The notes beneath the pieces are model-generated. The model had not been told where the DNA came from. It saw only the letters and a program-made list of their open reading frames with translations, and did not search any database. Made by a program: the position numbers and the translations under genes. This document shows, piece after piece, positions 5,329 through 6,291 of a DNA stretch of 6,291 nucleotides. The stretch is from a bacterium UBP18_UBA7526 (GTDB lineage Bacteria; UBP18; UBA7526): NCBI GenBank assembly GCA_002478245.1, contig DLMW01000002.1:2764-9054 (forward strand). The letters run 5' to 3'. Position 1 is the stretch's first letter. Each line of letters opens with the position of its first letter.

Positions 5329-5847
5329 ATGTCCAAGAAGGCATTGTTGGTCATTGATATGGTCAATGATTTTCTTCTTAAGAAAGCACCATTAGAAGTG
5401 CCTAAAGGGAGAAGGATTCTTCCTGCCCTAAAGAGAAGGCTAGGGGAGGCGAGAAAGGAGAAGATTCCTATAATCTATATCTGTGATAGTCATGATAAGG
5501 ATGATGAGGAGTTCAGGGTCTGGCCTCCCCATGCCATCTCGGGAACCAAAGGGGCAGAGGTGATTGAGGGATTGAAACCAGAAGAGAAAGATTATATCAT
5601 TAGAAAGAAATGCTATTCAGGATTCTTCGAAACTAATCTGGATAATACCTTGAAAGAATTGGGAGTTAGAGAGTTAATCATAACTGGATTGGTTACCAAT
5701 ATCTGCGTCCTTTACACAGCAGCAGATGCCGTAATGAGGGGCTATCGAGTTACTGTTCCTAAGGATAGTGTCGCTGCCCTAAGTGAAGAGGAGGGCAGAT
5801 TTGCCCTGAATCAGATGGCAGATATCCTTAAAGTAAAAGTAATTTGA
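5329..5847 (+). CDS. Nicotinamidase-like isochorismatase-family hydrolase
   Basis: This 172-residue cysteine hydrolase has the fold's opening LLVIDMVNDF at 6-15 with catalytic D10, then K93 before the YSGFFET segment (96-102) and C126 in GLVTNICV at 120-127, completing the Asp-Lys-Cys triad. D53, H55 and H68 (in CDSHD and WPPHAISGTKGAEV) sit where nicotinamidases bind metal, which favours nicotinamide to nicotinate conversion in NAD salvage over other family activities. The usual Cys after that His is Ala69 here, so the call is not certain. Start 5329 gives the typical MSKKALLVIDM. An in-frame ATG at 5284 lies within the repeat hairpin. The ribosome site is weak (AAGTGGTG, 5317-5324). It is the last intact gene of the + strand run, and with nadA it would give two routes to NAD. 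Confidence 0.8.
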   Translation: MSKKALLVIDMVNDFLLKKAPLEVPKGRRILPALKRRLGEARKEKIPIIYICDSHDKDDEEFRVWPPHAISGTKGAEVIEGLKPEEKDYIIRKKCYSGFFETNLDNTLKELGVRELIITGLVTNICVLYTAADAVMRGYRVTVPKDSVAALSEEEGRFALNQMADILKVKVI

Positions 5848-5872
5848 ATTTGAAGGAAGAAAGAGATAGAAT
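5844..5872 (+). promoter_or_regulatory. Putative promoter before the HEPN-MNT region
   Basis: TTGAAT (5844-5849) and TAGAAT (5867-5872) are 17 bases apart, the same -10 hexamer and spacing as the nadA promoter candidate. A consensus TATAAT also lies at 5884-5889 but has no recognisable -35. The first element overlaps the stop codon of the hydrolase gene. Confidence 0.4.
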
Positions 5873-5888
5873 AATATTACCACTATAA

Positions 5889-5922
5889 TGACAAAACAGG
5901 TAAAATTTAGATATTTTTGTCA
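5889..5922 (+). promoter_or_regulatory. 34-bp imperfect palindrome, operator candidate
   Basis: TGACAAAA (5889-5896) and TTTTGTCA (5915-5922) are perfect inverted 8-mers whose centre falls exactly on AAATTT (5903-5908). The left arm begins at the last base of a TATAAT box (5884-5889), a classic operator position. It precedes the remains of a HEPN-MNT module, whose products may self-regulate, but no regulator can be named. Confidence 0.4.
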
Positions 5923-5937
5923 CTTGATGGACAAGAG

Positions 5938-6103
5938 ATGAATGCTGAGGGCCATAGAGATTAAAGGCGGACTTAGAAAAGCTCCTACCTGATCCAAGGG
6001 GGAGCTGGAGAGAGCCATTGTTGAATTAACCTTTGGGATCCTATTCCATCTCATTGCTTATGGGATGGAGAGAAAGCATGGCAAACATTTAGATACCCAT
6101 GTG
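5938..6103 (+). pseudogene. Frameshifted HEPN-like segment
   Basis: The frame is open from 5993 and, upstream of ATG 6065, encodes SKGELERAIVELTFGILFHL and then IAYGMERKHGKHLDTHV. This resembles HEPN-domain helices, with an R-x4-H motif (R at 6071-6073, H at 6086-6088) like the HEPN RNase motif. Just upstream, another frame reads RLKADLEKLLPDPRG (5958-6002). One extra G in the run at 5998-6002 would join the two as PRGELERAIVEL. Further up, ATG 5938 reads MNAEGHRD and would need a second single-base insertion near 5958. The HEPN reading frame therefore appears broken at least once, by real decay or by assembly error in a G run. The family call is from remembered patterns and is moderate. Confidence 0.5.
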
Positions 6104-6291
6104 GTTAAGAAGTGCCTCCAGATTATTGAGAAAGTGAAAAAGTGGGCAGAAGAAATTCCTAACTTAGTGGGCATTATTCTATTTGGCTCTGCAGTTACGG
6201 GAGAGGTCTCAAGAAAGAGTGACATCGATCTTCTCTTGGTACCAGAGGAGGATGGCAGGGATAGAACCTGATTTTCTATGGAACATAGCAA
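6101..6291 (+). pseudogene. MNT-type nucleotidyltransferase domain, truncated
   Basis: From GTG 6101, or ATG 6065 if fused to the HEPN part, the frame encodes VVKKCLQIIEKVKKWAEEIP and then GIILFGSAVTGEVSRKSDID followed by LLLVPEED. The GS-x10-DxD signature of minimal nucleotidyltransferases is exact, with the two Asp codons at 6221-6223 and 6227-6229. In HepT/MntA systems this protein AMPylates the HEPN toxin and so neutralises it. The frame stops at 6269-6271, only 57 codons in and much shorter than the usual domain of about 100 or more residues. Frame +3 continues as IEPDFLWNIA to the window edge, which could be the true continuation after a one-base shift near 6255-6268. The gene is either decayed or misassembled. 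The real end lies beyond the window. Confidence 0.65.

Noticed and set aside
5998..6002. Programmed frameshift at the G run in the HEPN-like segment
   Set aside because: No typical slippery heptamer with a downstream stimulatory structure is visible, and other frame breaks nearby point to decay or sequencing error instead.
6058..6291. Minus-strand open frame running to the window end
   Set aside because: It is antisense to a clear MNT signature on the + strand and its translation shows no recognisable motif; other minus-strand frames within 1563-5366 are likewise shadows of real genes.

Overview
This window looks like a bacterial chromosome segment from an uncultured, probably anaerobic lineage. 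Evidence for a bacterium is the bacterial-type MnmA, a bactofilin-like C-terminus and standard sigma70-like and Shine-Dalgarno signals. Evidence for anaerobiosis is indirect: an oxygen-sensitive NadA and an activating-enzyme-type radical SAM protein. Base composition is moderate, arginine codons are mostly AGG/AGA, and short CGAATAA-type repeats lie in gene junctions and inside one gene. That repeat style reminds me of candidate phyla such as Omnitrophota or Aerophobota, but this is only an impression. All genes are on the + strand.

Layout. Positions 1-120 are the end of a bactofilin-like gene. Positions 121-343 are non-coding, with three hairpins, a textbook rho-independent terminator (269-293) and a plausible promoter for the next unit. 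Six genes follow: nadA (quinolinate synthase), a six-helix CcdA/DsbD_2-type membrane protein, an AmmeMemoRadiSam-type radical SAM protein with a hydrophobic N-terminal leader, mnmA (tRNA U34 2-thiouridylase), a ThiI-like PP-loop protein without a THUMP domain, and a nicotinamidase-like isochorismatase-family hydrolase. The membrane protein and radical SAM genes overlap by ATGA, and mnmA follows after 4 bases. From 5848 on there is a possible promoter, a 34-bp imperfect palindrome, and what reads as a frameshifted HEPN segment running into an MNT nucleotidyltransferase domain, a type VII toxin-antitoxin pair (HepT/MntA). It is cut by the window end.

How the genes may work together. The common theme is sulfur, thiol redox and Fe-S chemistry: NadA and the radical SAM protein carry [4Fe-4S] clusters, the membrane protein has the paired cysteines expected for moving thiol reducing power across the membrane, and the two PP-loop enzymes are expected to thiolate tRNA at U34 and, less surely, U8. 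NadA and the nicotinamidase-like protein would both feed NAD synthesis. Grouping them as one operon is inference from strand and spacing.

The most unusual points are a repeat family that supplies the C-terminal tail of the radical SAM protein and is also present as a 23-bp tandem repeat inside mnmA, read in two frames; the leader on the radical SAM protein next to a thiol-redox membrane partner; and the broken HEPN-MNT module behind a possible palindromic operator.
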